Below, piece by piece: positions 1-7,186 of a DNA stretch of 64,000 nucleotides. The translations under genes were made by a program, and so were the position numbers. Positions within the stretch are counted from its first letter, which is position 1. The number at the start of each line of letters is the position of its first letter. The stretch spans positions 186,001 through 250,000 of the forward strand of contig CAWJPU010000012.1 in assembly GCA_963844805.1 (NCBI GenBank). The letters run 5' to 3'. Under the pieces are notes generated by a model. It worked only from the letters and a program-made list of their open reading frames with translations, was not told the DNA's origin and did no database searches. This DNA comes from JACCZR01 sp963844805. Lineage in GTDB: Bacteria; Actinomycetota; Thermoleophilia; Solirubrobacterales; Thermoleophilaceae.

Positions 1-95
1 CCACGGCCGCCGACGCCGCCCTGGCCCTGCAGCCGCTGGTGGCCGCGCTGCCGCGGAAGCTCTCGTTCGGGCGGATGGGCACCCGCCTGCGCTGA
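1..95 (+). CDS. 3' end of an unidentified gene (partial)
   Basis: An open frame enters from the left edge and stops at TGA 93-95. It gives about 30 residues, Ala/Leu-rich and ending GTRLR. The codons are GC-ending like the neighbouring genes, so this is probably the true C-terminus of a gene that starts outside the window. Too little remains to assign a function. Confidence 0.45.
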   Translation, partial: TAADAALALQPLVAALPRKLSFGRMGTRLR

Positions 96-170
96 CCCCC
101 GAGCGTGAGCTTTGGCCGTCCGGTGGGTTCCGCCGGTACAGAACCGCTGAACCGAAGGGGGATCTTCCAC

Positions 171-800
171 ATGCCGAGCAAGAACCACCGGGCGGGCGCA
201 CCCGCCCTCTTCATGGGCCTGTCGGGCGACGGGTCCGAGCTGGAGGACCAGCGCTCGCTGCCGCGCAAGGGCTTCATGATCGCCGTCGCGCTGGTGTATG
301 TGCTCTCCGTCCCCCTGCTGTGGTCGGCCACGGCGCTGGCCGACTCCGGCTCGGGATCGGGCGACGCGCCGGCGGCCGTGATCCAGGGCGGGTCGAACAG
401 TGGCCCGGGCTCCGGCGGGAGCAACGACGACAACAGCGGCCCCGGAAGCGGTGGCGACGGTGACGACGATGACGACACCAGCGCCAACACCAACTCCAAC
501 ACCGGGACCAACGGGGCCACCAACACCCGCACCGGCCGGGACGACACGGTCACGAACACCAACACGAACACGGGCACCGGCCGGGAGACCCGCGGCAACA
601 CCGATCGCGGCGGTCAGAACACCGGCGTGTCGACCCGCGGCGAGACCGACCCGGGCGACCACACCGGCAAGACCGAGCGCACGCAGGGCACCGGCCACGA
701 GACCCGCGGCGCCACCGACCGCGGTGACAAGAACACCGGCGTCTCCACCCGCGGCGAGACCGACGGGCGCGACGGCACCGGCAAGACCGAGCGCCGCTAG
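171..800 (+). CDS. Secreted or anchored low-complexity repeat protein
   Basis: Predicted 209 aa. I chose ATG 171 over an upstream start at 105 because AAGGGGG lies about 8 nt before it. Residues ~35-57 form a hydrophobic segment (IAVALVYVLSVPLLW) ending in an Ala-rich stretch, so this is a signal peptide or N-terminal anchor. The rest is disordered: a Gly/Ser/Asp stretch (~60-105) with an acidic DDDDD run, then a Thr/Asn stretch, then two copies of a ~37-residue unit (residues ~135-171 and 172-209) sharing TRG-TDRG-NTGVSTRGETD-TGKTER. No catalytic domain is seen. A surface or cell-wall-associated role is inferred. A strong hairpin follows the stop codon. Confidence 0.7.
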   Translation: MPSKNHRAGAPALFMGLSGDGSELEDQRSLPRKGFMIAVALVYVLSVPLLWSATALADSGSGSGDAPAAVIQGGSNSGPGSGGSNDDNSGPGSGGDGDDDDDTSANTNSNTGTNGATNTRTGRDDTVTNTNTNTGTGRETRGNTDRGGQNTGVSTRGETDPGDHTGKTERTQGTGHETRGATDRGDKNTGVSTRGETDGRDGTGKTERR

Positions 801-821
801 CTCAAAGGCGACGGACGACCG

Positions 822-862
822 GCGGCCGCGGCTCGAGGGAGCCGCGGCCGCTTGCGTTCTGG
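822..862 (+). terminator. GC-rich hairpin after the repeat protein
   Basis: A perfect 12-bp stem (822-833 with 840-851) encloses a 6-nt loop and is followed by a T-rich stretch (TTGCGTTCT). It lies 21 nt after the stop codon of the preceding gene. Confidence 0.7.
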
Positions 863-902
863 TTCACGCGCGCCGGGCTTTGGCGGGTAGGCCGTGCGGC
901 CG

Positions 903-908
903 TAAACT
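903..908 (+). promoter_or_regulatory. -10-like hexamer of a probable leaderless gene
   Basis: TAAACT ends 6 nt before ATG 915, and there is no Shine-Dalgarno sequence between them. It fits the TANNNT pattern seen before many starts in this window. Confidence 0.4.
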
Positions 909-914
909 GCCGCG

Positions 915-1220
915 ATGGACGAATTCGGGGTGTTCATGTTCTTCGCCGTGCTCGTGGTCGTCCTGATCTTCCTCGCCCTGGGCAAGTTCTATCCCGGGTC
1001 GGGAGCCGAGCAGGTCGACTGGAAGCCCACCCGCTCGCCCGAGCTGGAGGCCGAGCTGGAGCTCGACGACGTGGACCAGATGCTCGAGGCCCAGAACGCG
1101 CGCCGGCGGCGCGACGGCCGGCCGGAGATCACCGAGGAGGACGTGGAGGCGCAGCTTCGGGACGACGAGCGGTGGCGGGCCGAGCAGCTGGAGCGCTCCC
1201 GCCGGCGCGACGAGCCCTGA
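915..1220 (+). CDS. Small membrane-anchored protein of unknown function
   Basis: 101 aa. Residues ~5-25 (VFMFFAVLVVVLIFLALG) form a single N-terminal transmembrane segment. The remainder is a charged cytoplasmic or periplasmic tail rich in Glu, Asp and Arg (PELEAELELDDVDQ, QNARRRRDGR). No known domain is recognised. The start is supported by a TAAACT hexamer 6 nt upstream. The next gene begins 3 nt after the stop, so the two are probably co-transcribed. Confidence 0.7.
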   Translation: MDEFGVFMFFAVLVVVLIFLALGKFYPGSGAEQVDWKPTRSPELEAELELDDVDQMLEAQNARRRRDGRPEITEEDVEAQLRDDERWRAEQLERSRRRDEP

Positions 1221-1223
1221 GGA

Positions 1224-1794
1224 TTGGCGCGCGTCCTCGTCGTGGGCTGCGGCTGCCGCGGGCGCCGGCTGGCCTCCGCGCTGATGGCCGAGGGGCACTC
1301 GGTCCGCGGGACCTCCCGCTCGGCTGACGCTCTGGCGGCGATCGAGGCCACCGGGGCGGAGGGCGCCGTCGCCGACCCCGACCGGCTCGGGACCGTCATG
1401 CCGTTGCTGGAGGGAGTTGGCGTGGTGTGCTGGCTGATGGGCACCGCGTCCGGCGAGCCGGACGCCGTCGCGGCGGCTCACGGGCCGCGGCTGCGCTCGC
1501 TGCAGGAGAAGTTGGTGGACTCGGGCGCGCGGGGGCTGGTCTACGAGGCCGCGGGCAGCGTCGAGCCTGAGCTGCTGGCGGCGGGCGCCGCGATCGTGCG
1601 CGAGGTGGGGGAGACCTTCCGGATGCCGGTGGCGGTGGTCGGCCGGGACCCGTCCGACGGCGAGGCCTGGACGGCGGCGATGGTGCGAGGCGTGGCCGAG
1701 GTGCTCGAGGAGCCTGAGCCCACGTGCTCGAGGCCCAGCCCGTGGGCGCGCAGGCGGACCCCGGACCCCCTCGAAAAACCCGTCAGCGGCCTGA
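1224..1794 (+). CDS. NAD(P)-binding Rossmann-fold protein, C-terminus uncertain
   Basis: TTG start 4 nt after the previous stop. The N-terminus VLVVGCGCRGRRLASAL is a GxGxxG Rossmann motif, followed by a typical SDR/epimerase-like first half (EGHSVRGTSRS, 'ADPDRL', 'VCWLMGTASG'). It resembles short NAD-dependent epimerase-like proteins without an evident YxxxK. The reading frame runs on antisense through the next gene, so an indel near 1700 is likely. Stops at 1715-1717 or 1792-1794 in the other two frames would end a protein of about 165-190 aa. The end given is the later of the two. Confidence 0.5.
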
Positions 1795-1800
1795 CGAATT
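1774..1800 (-). terminator. GTCAG/CTGAC hairpin terminator
   Basis: CGTCAG (1781-1786), a 4-nt loop and CTGACG (1791-1796). On the minus strand the stem is followed by GGTTTTTC. It therefore ends the leftward anti-sigma-like gene that stops at 1802. Three further copies of this hairpin occur in the window. Confidence 0.65.
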
Positions 1801-1801
1801 C

Positions 1802-2668
1802 TCAGACCTGGCCGCCGCCGATGCCTATCACGGTGATGGCGATGGTGGCCACGGCGAGGACGATCGCCAGCGCGAAGGCGATGTGCCAGGTGAAGGCCGC
1901 GACGAGCGCCGCGACCGGGCGAGGGTCGGCGAGCGGGCGCGGGACGGGCGGGCGCGCGGGGGCGTCGGACGGCGCCGCCGGGGTGAGCGGTGCCTCGCGA
2001 GCGGGCGGCTCGGGCGCGGCGGGCGAAGGCGGGGCCACCGGCGCCGGCACCGGCCGAAGCGCGGGCTCCGGCGCGGGATCGGGTTCCGACGGGCCGGCGG
2101 GCTCGGAAGGCGCGGGCTCCTCCTCGAGCTCCTCCGGCGGCCTGCCCGGGGGCAGCGCCTGCGCCGGCGGCAGCACCAAGCGCACCGCGGCGGCCGGCTT
2201 TGCCGGGGCGGGCATGCCCTCGGCCAGCTCGTCGATCGCTTGCGTCAGCCGCAGCTCGTGCTCCACGCAGCGGGGGCAGTTGCGCAGGTGGGCGTCCAGC
2301 CGCTTGGCGGGGAAGGTGGCGAGGTCGCCGTCGAGCCGGTCGCTGATCAATCGCTCGGCCTTCTCGCACCAGCCGCTACCGGCCAGGGCGTGGCGCGACC
2401 GGCGCAGCTCCTTGCGCGCCCGCGCCAGCGTGGCGCCCATCTGCTCGGGGCTCAGGCCCAGCTCGCGGGCGGCCTGATCGCGGTCCACCCGGGCCAGCTC
2501 GACCAGCGCCAGAGCGGTCGCCGCGGGGGCGTCGAGGGCGGGGAGGCGGGCCGCCACGTAGCGCCGGGCGAGGTCCGGGTCGGCCGGTCGCGAGGGCCGC
2601 GAGGGCAGCGGGCGGAGGGCGGCGTGCTCCACGGTCCGAGGGTACCCCGCGACGCCGGATGGCAGCAC
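1802..2668 (-). CDS. Sigma-70 region-4-like / zinc-finger anti-sigma membrane protein
   Basis: 288 aa from GTG 2668; a second GTG about 36 nt downstream is an alternative start. Residues ~45-95 resemble sigma-70 region 4, with an HTH-like stretch AARELGLSPEQMGATLARAR. Residues ~100-150 contain HLRNCPRC, the H-x3-C-x2-C signature of ZAS-type anti-sigma domains (zf-HC2). A long Pro/Ala/Glu-rich linker follows, and a C-terminal transmembrane helix (~260-282, IAFALAIVLAVATIAITVI) ends the protein. No sigma region 2 is present. The domain order suggests a membrane-bound regulator that could bind a sigma factor through the ZAS domain; this is inference. It is divergent from the rhodanese gene. Confidence 0.7.
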   Translation of the reverse strand: MLPSGVAGYPRTVEHAALRPLPSRPSRPADPDLARRYVAARLPALDAPAATALALVELARVDRDQAARELGLSPEQMGATLARARKELRRSRHALAGSGWCEKAERLISDRLDGDLATFPAKRLDAHLRNCPRCVEHELRLTQAIDELAEGMPAPAKPAAAVRLVLPPAQALPPGRPPEELEEEPAPSEPAGPSEPDPAPEPALRPVPAPVAPPSPAAPEPPAREAPLTPAAPSDAPARPPVPRPLADPRPVAALVAAFTWHIAFALAIVLAVATIAITVIGIGGGQV

Positions 2669-2747
2669 CCACGTTCGGTGCTATTACTTATCTCCTCTAA
2701 CCCAAAGGACTTTCCGCCCTTTCTACGAGCGCCCGGAGGTGCCACTC

Positions 2748-3596
2748 GTGGCCGAATACGCGAATGACGTCCTCGTCGACACCCAGTGGGTCGAGGACCA
2801 TCTAGACGACGACTCGATCCGCATCGTCGAGGTCGACGAGAATCCCGCCCTCTACGACGAGGCCCACATCCCCGGCGCGATCGGCTTCGACTGGAAGCAG
2901 GACCTGCAGGACCAGGTCAAGCGCGACTTCCTCGGCCCGCAGGAGTTCGGCGAGCTGTTCGGCTCGCACGGAATCTCCAACGACCACACGATCGTGCTCT
3001 ACGGCGACCGCAACAACTGGTTCGCCGCCTACACCTACTGGTACCTCAAGTACTACGGCCACGACAACGTGAAGCTGGTCAACGGTCCGCGCGAGAAGTG
3101 GATCAGCGAGGGACGGCCGACGAGCACCGACGCGCCGAGCTTCCAGGCCCAGACCTTCACGGCGCAGGAGGGCGACGACGCCATCCGCGCCAAGCGCGAC
3201 GAGGTGCTCGGCGTGCTCGACGCGGACACCCGCCTGGTCGACGTCCGCTCGCCGCAGGAGTACTCGGGCGAGCTGATCGCCATGGCCGGATACGAGAACG
3301 AGGGCGCCCAACGCGGCGGCCACATTCCCGGCGCCGCGTCGGTGCCCTGGGCCCAGGCCGTGCAGGAGGACGGCACGTTCAAGTCAGCCGACGAGCTGCG
3401 CGAGCTCTACGAGGGCAAGGGCGTCCTGGACGGCGACACGGACGTGATCGCCTACTGCCGCATCGGCGAGCGCTCCGCCCACACGTGGTTCGTCCTGCAC
3501 GAGCTGCTGGGCCACGGCGACGTCAAGAACTACGACGGCTCGTGGACCGAGTGGGGCAACATGGTCGACGTCCCGATCGAGAAGGACGTCGCCTAG
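2748..3596 (+). CDS. sseA: Thiosulfate sulfurtransferase (tandem rhodanese)
   Basis: 282 aa. GTG 2748 is preferred over GTG 2739 because GGAGG (2735-2739) sits 8 nt before it. There are two rhodanese domains: an inactive N-terminal one (~5-120, with AHIPGAIGFDW) and a catalytic C-terminal one (~150-280, with GGHIPGAASVPW). The active-site loop CRIGERS has its cysteine at about residue 237. The enzyme transfers sulfane sulfur from thiosulfate to cyanide or another thiol acceptor in the cytoplasm. Length and motifs are typical of actinobacterial SseA/CysA proteins. No frameshift is seen. Confidence 0.93.
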   Translation: MAEYANDVLVDTQWVEDHLDDDSIRIVEVDENPALYDEAHIPGAIGFDWKQDLQDQVKRDFLGPQEFGELFGSHGISNDHTIVLYGDRNNWFAAYTYWYLKYYGHDNVKLVNGPREKWISEGRPTSTDAPSFQAQTFTAQEGDDAIRAKRDEVLGVLDADTRLVDVRSPQEYSGELIAMAGYENEGAQRGGHIPGAASVPWAQAVQEDGTFKSADELRELYEGKGVLDGDTDVIAYCRIGERSAHTWFVLHELLGHGDVKNYDGSWTEWGNMVDVPIEKDVA

Positions 3597-3607
3597 CCGG
3601 CGCCCCC

Positions 3608-4174
3608 TCACAGCAGCGGCTCCAGGCGCAGCAGCAGCGACTGGACCATGCGGGCGGTGGCGCCCCACACGAAGTGGCCGTCGACCGTGTACGTGGGTGT
3701 CTTGATCGGCACGCCGCGGCGCAGCAGGCGCTTGTTCTCGTAGCCCCGCACCAGGTCGGGCAGCGACAGCTCGAGCACCTGCTCCACCTCGGTCTCCTGC
3801 GGGGTCCACGTGCGCCCGGCCGGGATCGTGCCCACGAAGGGGTGCACCCGGTAGCCGGTGACGAACGTGCCCACCGGCGGCAGCGCGCCGACCATCTCCA
3901 CCACGTCGGGCGGTAGCCCGATCTCCTCCTCGGCCTCGCGCAGGGCGGTCCTGCGCAGGTCCTCGTCGGGCTCGTCCTGGCGCCCGCCGGGGAAGGAGAT
4001 CTCTCCGGCGTGCTTGCTCAGGTCGCCGCGGCGCTCGGTGAAGACCGCGTGCAGCTCGCCGTCGCGGGTGTAGAGCGGCACCAGCACGGCCGCGTCCTTG
4101 GTCCCGGGCGCGTCCATGGCCGCGGCCTCCTCGGGAGTCAGCAGCAGGGGGCGGAGGTCCGAGGGCTTGGCCAC
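3608..4174 (-). CDS. Nudix hydrolase, CoA pyrophosphatase type
   Basis: 188 aa from GTG 4174. The Nudix box GGRQDEP...REAEEEIGL is complete, with the REUxEE core. Just upstream, RRGDLSKHAGEISFPGG matches the extra motif of the CoA pyrophosphatase (UPF0035/NudL) subgroup. It probably cleaves CoA or its derivatives to 4'-phosphopantetheine and 3',5'-ADP using Mg2+. It is divergent from the GNAT gene, with only 20 nt between the start codons. Confidence 0.88.
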   Translation of the reverse strand: MAKPSDLRPLLLTPEEAAAMDAPGTKDAAVLVPLYTRDGELHAVFTERRGDLSKHAGEISFPGGRQDEPDEDLRRTALREAEEEIGLPPDVVEMVGALPPVGTFVTGYRVHPFVGTIPAGRTWTPQETEVEQVLELSLPDLVRGYENKRLLRRGVPIKTPTYTVDGHFVWGATARMVQSLLLRLEPLL

Positions 4175-4180
4175 CAGGCG

Positions 4181-4186
4181 TATTCT
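4181..4186 (+). promoter_or_regulatory. -10-like hexamer in a 20-nt divergent gap
   Basis: TATTCT lies 8 nt before GTG 4195 with no Shine-Dalgarno sequence. The whole gap to the divergent Nudix start (4174) is 20 nt, so at least one of the two mRNAs must be essentially leaderless. Confidence 0.45.
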
Positions 4187-4194
4187 CGCGGACG

Positions 4195-4959
4195 GTGAGT
4201 GCCGAGCTGTGGCGCCGGATGGAGTTCAGCATGCGCGAGGAGTTCCGCGTGATGCCCGACGAGGGGGGCGGCTCGCTCTTCGAGCGCGACGGGGTGCTCG
4301 CGACGGTCCTTCCGTCGGTCCCGGACCGGTCGCTGCCCAACTCCGTGCTGTACCGCGACGCCGACGGGTTGGCGCGTGTGCTCGACGAGGTCGCCGCCGT
4401 CTACCGCGACGCCGGCGTGCGCGCCTGGACGGTCTGGGTCCCGCGTCAGGACGAGGCGGCGCGCTCGCTCCTGCGGGAGGCGGGCCACGTCCTGGACGCC
4501 GAGCCGGCGGCCATGGCGGCCGAGCTGGCCACCGTGGAGCCGCCCCGCGACGACGACCCCGACGTCGAGCCCGAGCCGCGGCTGGAGGACCTCGGGCGGC
4601 TCAACGATCTCGCCTACGGCACCAGCGACGAGCTCGCCAAGGTGATCGGCGGCGGGCCCGGCGAGCCGGGGCACCTGTACGTGACCCGCGACGGCGACGA
4701 GGCGATCGCGGCGCTGCTGACCGCCGACCACGAGGGTGACTGCAGCGTGTGGTGGGTGGCCACCGCCCCCCAGGCCCGCGGCCGCGGCCTGGCCTCCGGC
4801 CTGATGCGGCGGGCGCTGGCCGACGGCCGCGAGCGCGGCAACGACATCTCGACCCTCCAGGCGACCAAGATGGGCCGGGGGGTCTACGAGGCGCTGGGCT
4901 ATCGCGCGTTCGGCGTGTGCGAGATGTGGGAGCGGCGCGAGGCCGCCCCGAGCCGCTAG
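4195..4959 (+). CDS. GNAT-family N-acetyltransferase
   Basis: 254 aa from GTG 4195. The C-terminal half (~160-250) carries the acetyl-CoA-binding motif A, VATAPQARGRGLASGLMRRAL, followed by a region ending in YEALGYRAFG, typical of GNAT enzymes. The N-terminal half looks like a degenerate second GNAT or substrate domain. The substrate is not evident. Its stop shares CTAG 4956-4959 with the convergent osmC-like gene. Confidence 0.82.
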   Translation: MSAELWRRMEFSMREEFRVMPDEGGGSLFERDGVLATVLPSVPDRSLPNSVLYRDADGLARVLDEVAAVYRDAGVRAWTVWVPRQDEAARSLLREAGHVLDAEPAAMAAELATVEPPRDDDPDVEPEPRLEDLGRLNDLAYGTSDELAKVIGGGPGEPGHLYVTRDGDEAIAALLTADHEGDCSVWWVATAPQARGRGLASGLMRRALADGRERGNDISTLQATKMGRGVYEALGYRAFGVCEMWERREAAPSR

Positions 4960-5354
4960 CGCAGCTCGACCTTCTCCTCGAACATGACCTCGCCCTCGAG
5001 CGTGCGGTGCACCGGGCACTTGTTGACGATGGTCATCAGCCGCTCGCGCTGCTCCTCCGGCAGCTCCTTGGGCAACTGCACGGTGAGCTCGAACCGCGTG
5101 GGCGAGCCGCGCTGGGCGGGCTCGTAGCCCACCTCCACCACGACGTCGCCGATGTCCCAGCCCTTGCGCTCGGCGTACATCTCCATGGTGATCGCGCTGC
5201 AGGAGGCCAGGCTGGCGGCCAGCAGCTCCTGCGGGTTGGGACCGGAGTCCTCTCCGCCGGTGCGGTGCCCCTCGTCGGACTTGAAGCGGTGGTCGCGCAC
5301 CTGGAGGTCGTGCTCGAGCTTGCCGTGCCGCCGCCGGGCGATGGCCTTCATCAT
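4956..5354 (-). CDS. OsmC/Ohr-family peroxiredoxin-like protein
   Basis: 132 aa. The start is ATG 5354 (a second ATG follows directly) with GGAGGGG just upstream. The family hallmark is present: NPQELLAASLASCSAITMEMYA holds the first catalytic cysteine, and IVNKCPVHRTLEG holds the second. Such proteins reduce organic hydroperoxides with a thiol pair. It is the last gene of an overlapping leftward operon with the cobalamin adenosyltransferase (TGA 5351-5353 overlaps this start) and the DUF1015 gene. Confidence 0.9.
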   Translation of the reverse strand: MMKAIARRRHGKLEHDLQVRDHRFKSDEGHRTGGEDSGPNPQELLAASLASCSAITMEMYAERKGWDIGDVVVEVGYEPAQRGSPTRFELTVQLPKELPEEQRERLMTIVNKCPVHRTLEGEVMFEEKVELR

Positions 5355-5902
5355 CGTTTCCCCTCCCGTCCCCCGAACAGCTCCGGCTCGGGCTCGTCGG
5401 CGAACCGCGCCATCGCGAACAGGGCGTCGGACGCGCGGTTGAGGAACCGCAGCACGGCGTCGTCGGCCAGGTCGAGCACCGACACGCGGCGCTCGGCCCG
5501 GCGCAACGCCGTGCGCGCGACGTCCAGGCGGGCGGACAGCTCGGTGCCGCCCGGGATGACGAACTTCGGCGGCAGGTCGACGCGGTCCATGTAGCGGTCG
5601 ATCACCTCTTCGAGCCGGTCGACCATCGCGTCGGTGATGCGCGAGACGCCGTCCTCCAGGCGCTCGGCGGCGGCCGGGTCGGTGGCCAGCTCGGCGCCGG
5701 CCACGAACAGCTCCTCCTGCAGGCGCAGGATGTCGCCGTACAGCTCCGAGCCCGGCTCGGCCGCGGCGCGCGCCACGCCCAGCGCCGAGGCCGCCTCGTC
5801 CACCGAGCCGTAGGCCTCGGGCCGCGGGTCGGCCTTGCCCACCCGGCCGCCGTACCACAGGCCGGTGGTGCCGTCGTCGCCCTTGCGCGTGTAGATCTTC
5901 AC
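5351..5902 (-). CDS. Cob(I)alamin adenosyltransferase (PduO type)
   Basis: 183 aa from GTG 5902, which overlaps the stop of the upstream DUF1015 gene (GTGA). The N-terminus VKIYTRKGDDGTTGL is the PduO-type ATP-binding motif. FVIPGGTELSARLDVARTALRRAERR is the conserved central helix with the active-site Arg residues. It transfers the adenosyl group of ATP to cob(I)alamin to make adenosylcobalamin. No frameshift is seen. Neighbouring genes do not show which B12-dependent enzyme it serves. Confidence 0.93.
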   Translation of the reverse strand: MKIYTRKGDDGTTGLWYGGRVGKADPRPEAYGSVDEAASALGVARAAAEPGSELYGDILRLQEELFVAGAELATDPAAAERLEDGVSRITDAMVDRLEEVIDRYMDRVDLPPKFVIPGGTELSARLDVARTALRRAERRVSVLDLADDAVLRFLNRASDALFAMARFADEPEPELFGGREGKR

Positions 5903-7160
5903 TCTTCGAGGAGGTTGAAGACCAGGCCCGTCGGGACCTTGGGGTAGAAGAAGGTGGACTTGGGCGGCATCGACTCGCCCTCCGCGGCCACGTCCTGCAC
6001 CTGCTGCACCGGCGTGGCGCGCATGAAGAACGCGGCGTCGACCTCGCCCGCCTCGACCTTCGCGCGCGCCTCCTCCAGGCTCTTGGAATAGCCCAGGCCG
6101 TTGAAGTGGGCGATGTCGTCCTCGCTCATACCCAGCGCCCCCTTGAGCACCAGCGCCTCGAGCACCGCGGTGTCGAGGTCGCGGTAGGCCCGCGGCTTGT
6201 CGGGGAGCGCGCGCGCCACAGCGTCGGGGTCCTTCGAGGGTGGCGCGGTAGGGCTGGCGGTGGAAGGAGTCCATGTAGCCGAATGAGACGGGGCCGGTGG
6301 CCGGCGGGGCCGGGTCGTCGACCTGCTCGACGTCGAAGTGGGTGGTCAGCACCTCCCGGATCGCCTGCTGCTTGGCCGTGTCGTCCTTCAGGCCGGTGAG
6401 CAGGCGGTGGGTGGGGAAGACCGCCAGGCCCGGGTCGGCCAGCGAGCACAGCAGCATCAGCACGTAGCGGTGCGGGCCCTCGCCGCCCACCTCCTCGGCG
6501 TACACCCGCGCCGTCTCGTAGCGGTGGTGGCCGTCGGCGATCAGCAGCTCCGCGGTCGCCCAGGGCGTCGGTCAGCGCGGTGATGGCGGTGGGGTCGGCG
6601 ATGCGCCACAGCGTGTTGTCGGTGCCCTCGTCGTCGCGCGCCCGCGCCCAGGGCTCGCCGCTGGCCAGGCCCTCGACGATGGCCTGGGTGGCGCCGTCGG
6701 GATCGGTGAACAGGCTGAAGACGGGGGAGAGGTTGGCCCGCGTGGCGCGGGTCAGGCGCAGCCGGTCCTCCTTGGGGCCGGGATGCGTGCGCTCGTGGGG
6801 CCGGATGCGGCCCGGGCCGTAGTCCTCCACACGCACGCGCGCGAAGACCCCGCGGCGGACGCGGTGCTCGCCGCCGGGCGTGGTGAAGGACTGCTCCAGC
6901 GCCCAGATCGCCGGCTCGCGCTCCTGGACCAGCACGCCCTGCTGGCGCCAGTTCTCGAAGGTCTCCTCGGCGTGCTGGTAGGGGTCGCGCCCGTCGGCCT
7001 CGGGCAGGTCGATGTCCACCACGTTGAACGGGCTGCGGGCCGCCAGCTCCTCGCGAAACGGGGGGTCGATCACGTCGTAGGGGGGGGCCAGCACGTCCTC
7101 CAGCGAGCCTACGGCGGAGGGCTCGTACCGGACGGTGTGAAGGGGCTCTATGCGCGCCAC
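5899..7160 (-). CDS. DUF1015 family protein, frameshifted in two places
   Basis: Start GTG 7160 (ARIEPLHTVRYE). The family signatures VLAPPYDVIDP and the central segment HRYVLMLLCSLADPGLAVFPTHRLL are visible, so the gene is full length (about 420 codons) but needs two frame changes, near 6550 and 6230. The C-terminus (ARALPDKPRAYRDLDTAVLE ... FFYPKVPTGLVFNLLEE) is clear. Function of DUF1015 is unsettled. It opens the operon with the adenosyltransferase and OsmC genes. The start codons of this gene and the divergent oxidoreductase are 26 nt apart. Confidence 0.8.
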
Positions 7161-7172
7161 GGCGGGCCACCT

Positions 7173-7178
7173 TACTCT
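7173..7178 (+). promoter_or_regulatory. -10-like hexamer of a leaderless-type promoter
   Basis: TACTCT lies 8 nt before ATG 7187 inside the short divergent gap. No Shine-Dalgarno sequence is present. Confidence 0.4.
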
Positions 7179-7186
7179 TGGCTGCG

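Noticed and set aside
864..2369. 501-residue minus-strand open frame
   Set aside because: Out of frame with the anti-sigma-like gene and antisense to two others; Arg/Ala-rich with no domain.
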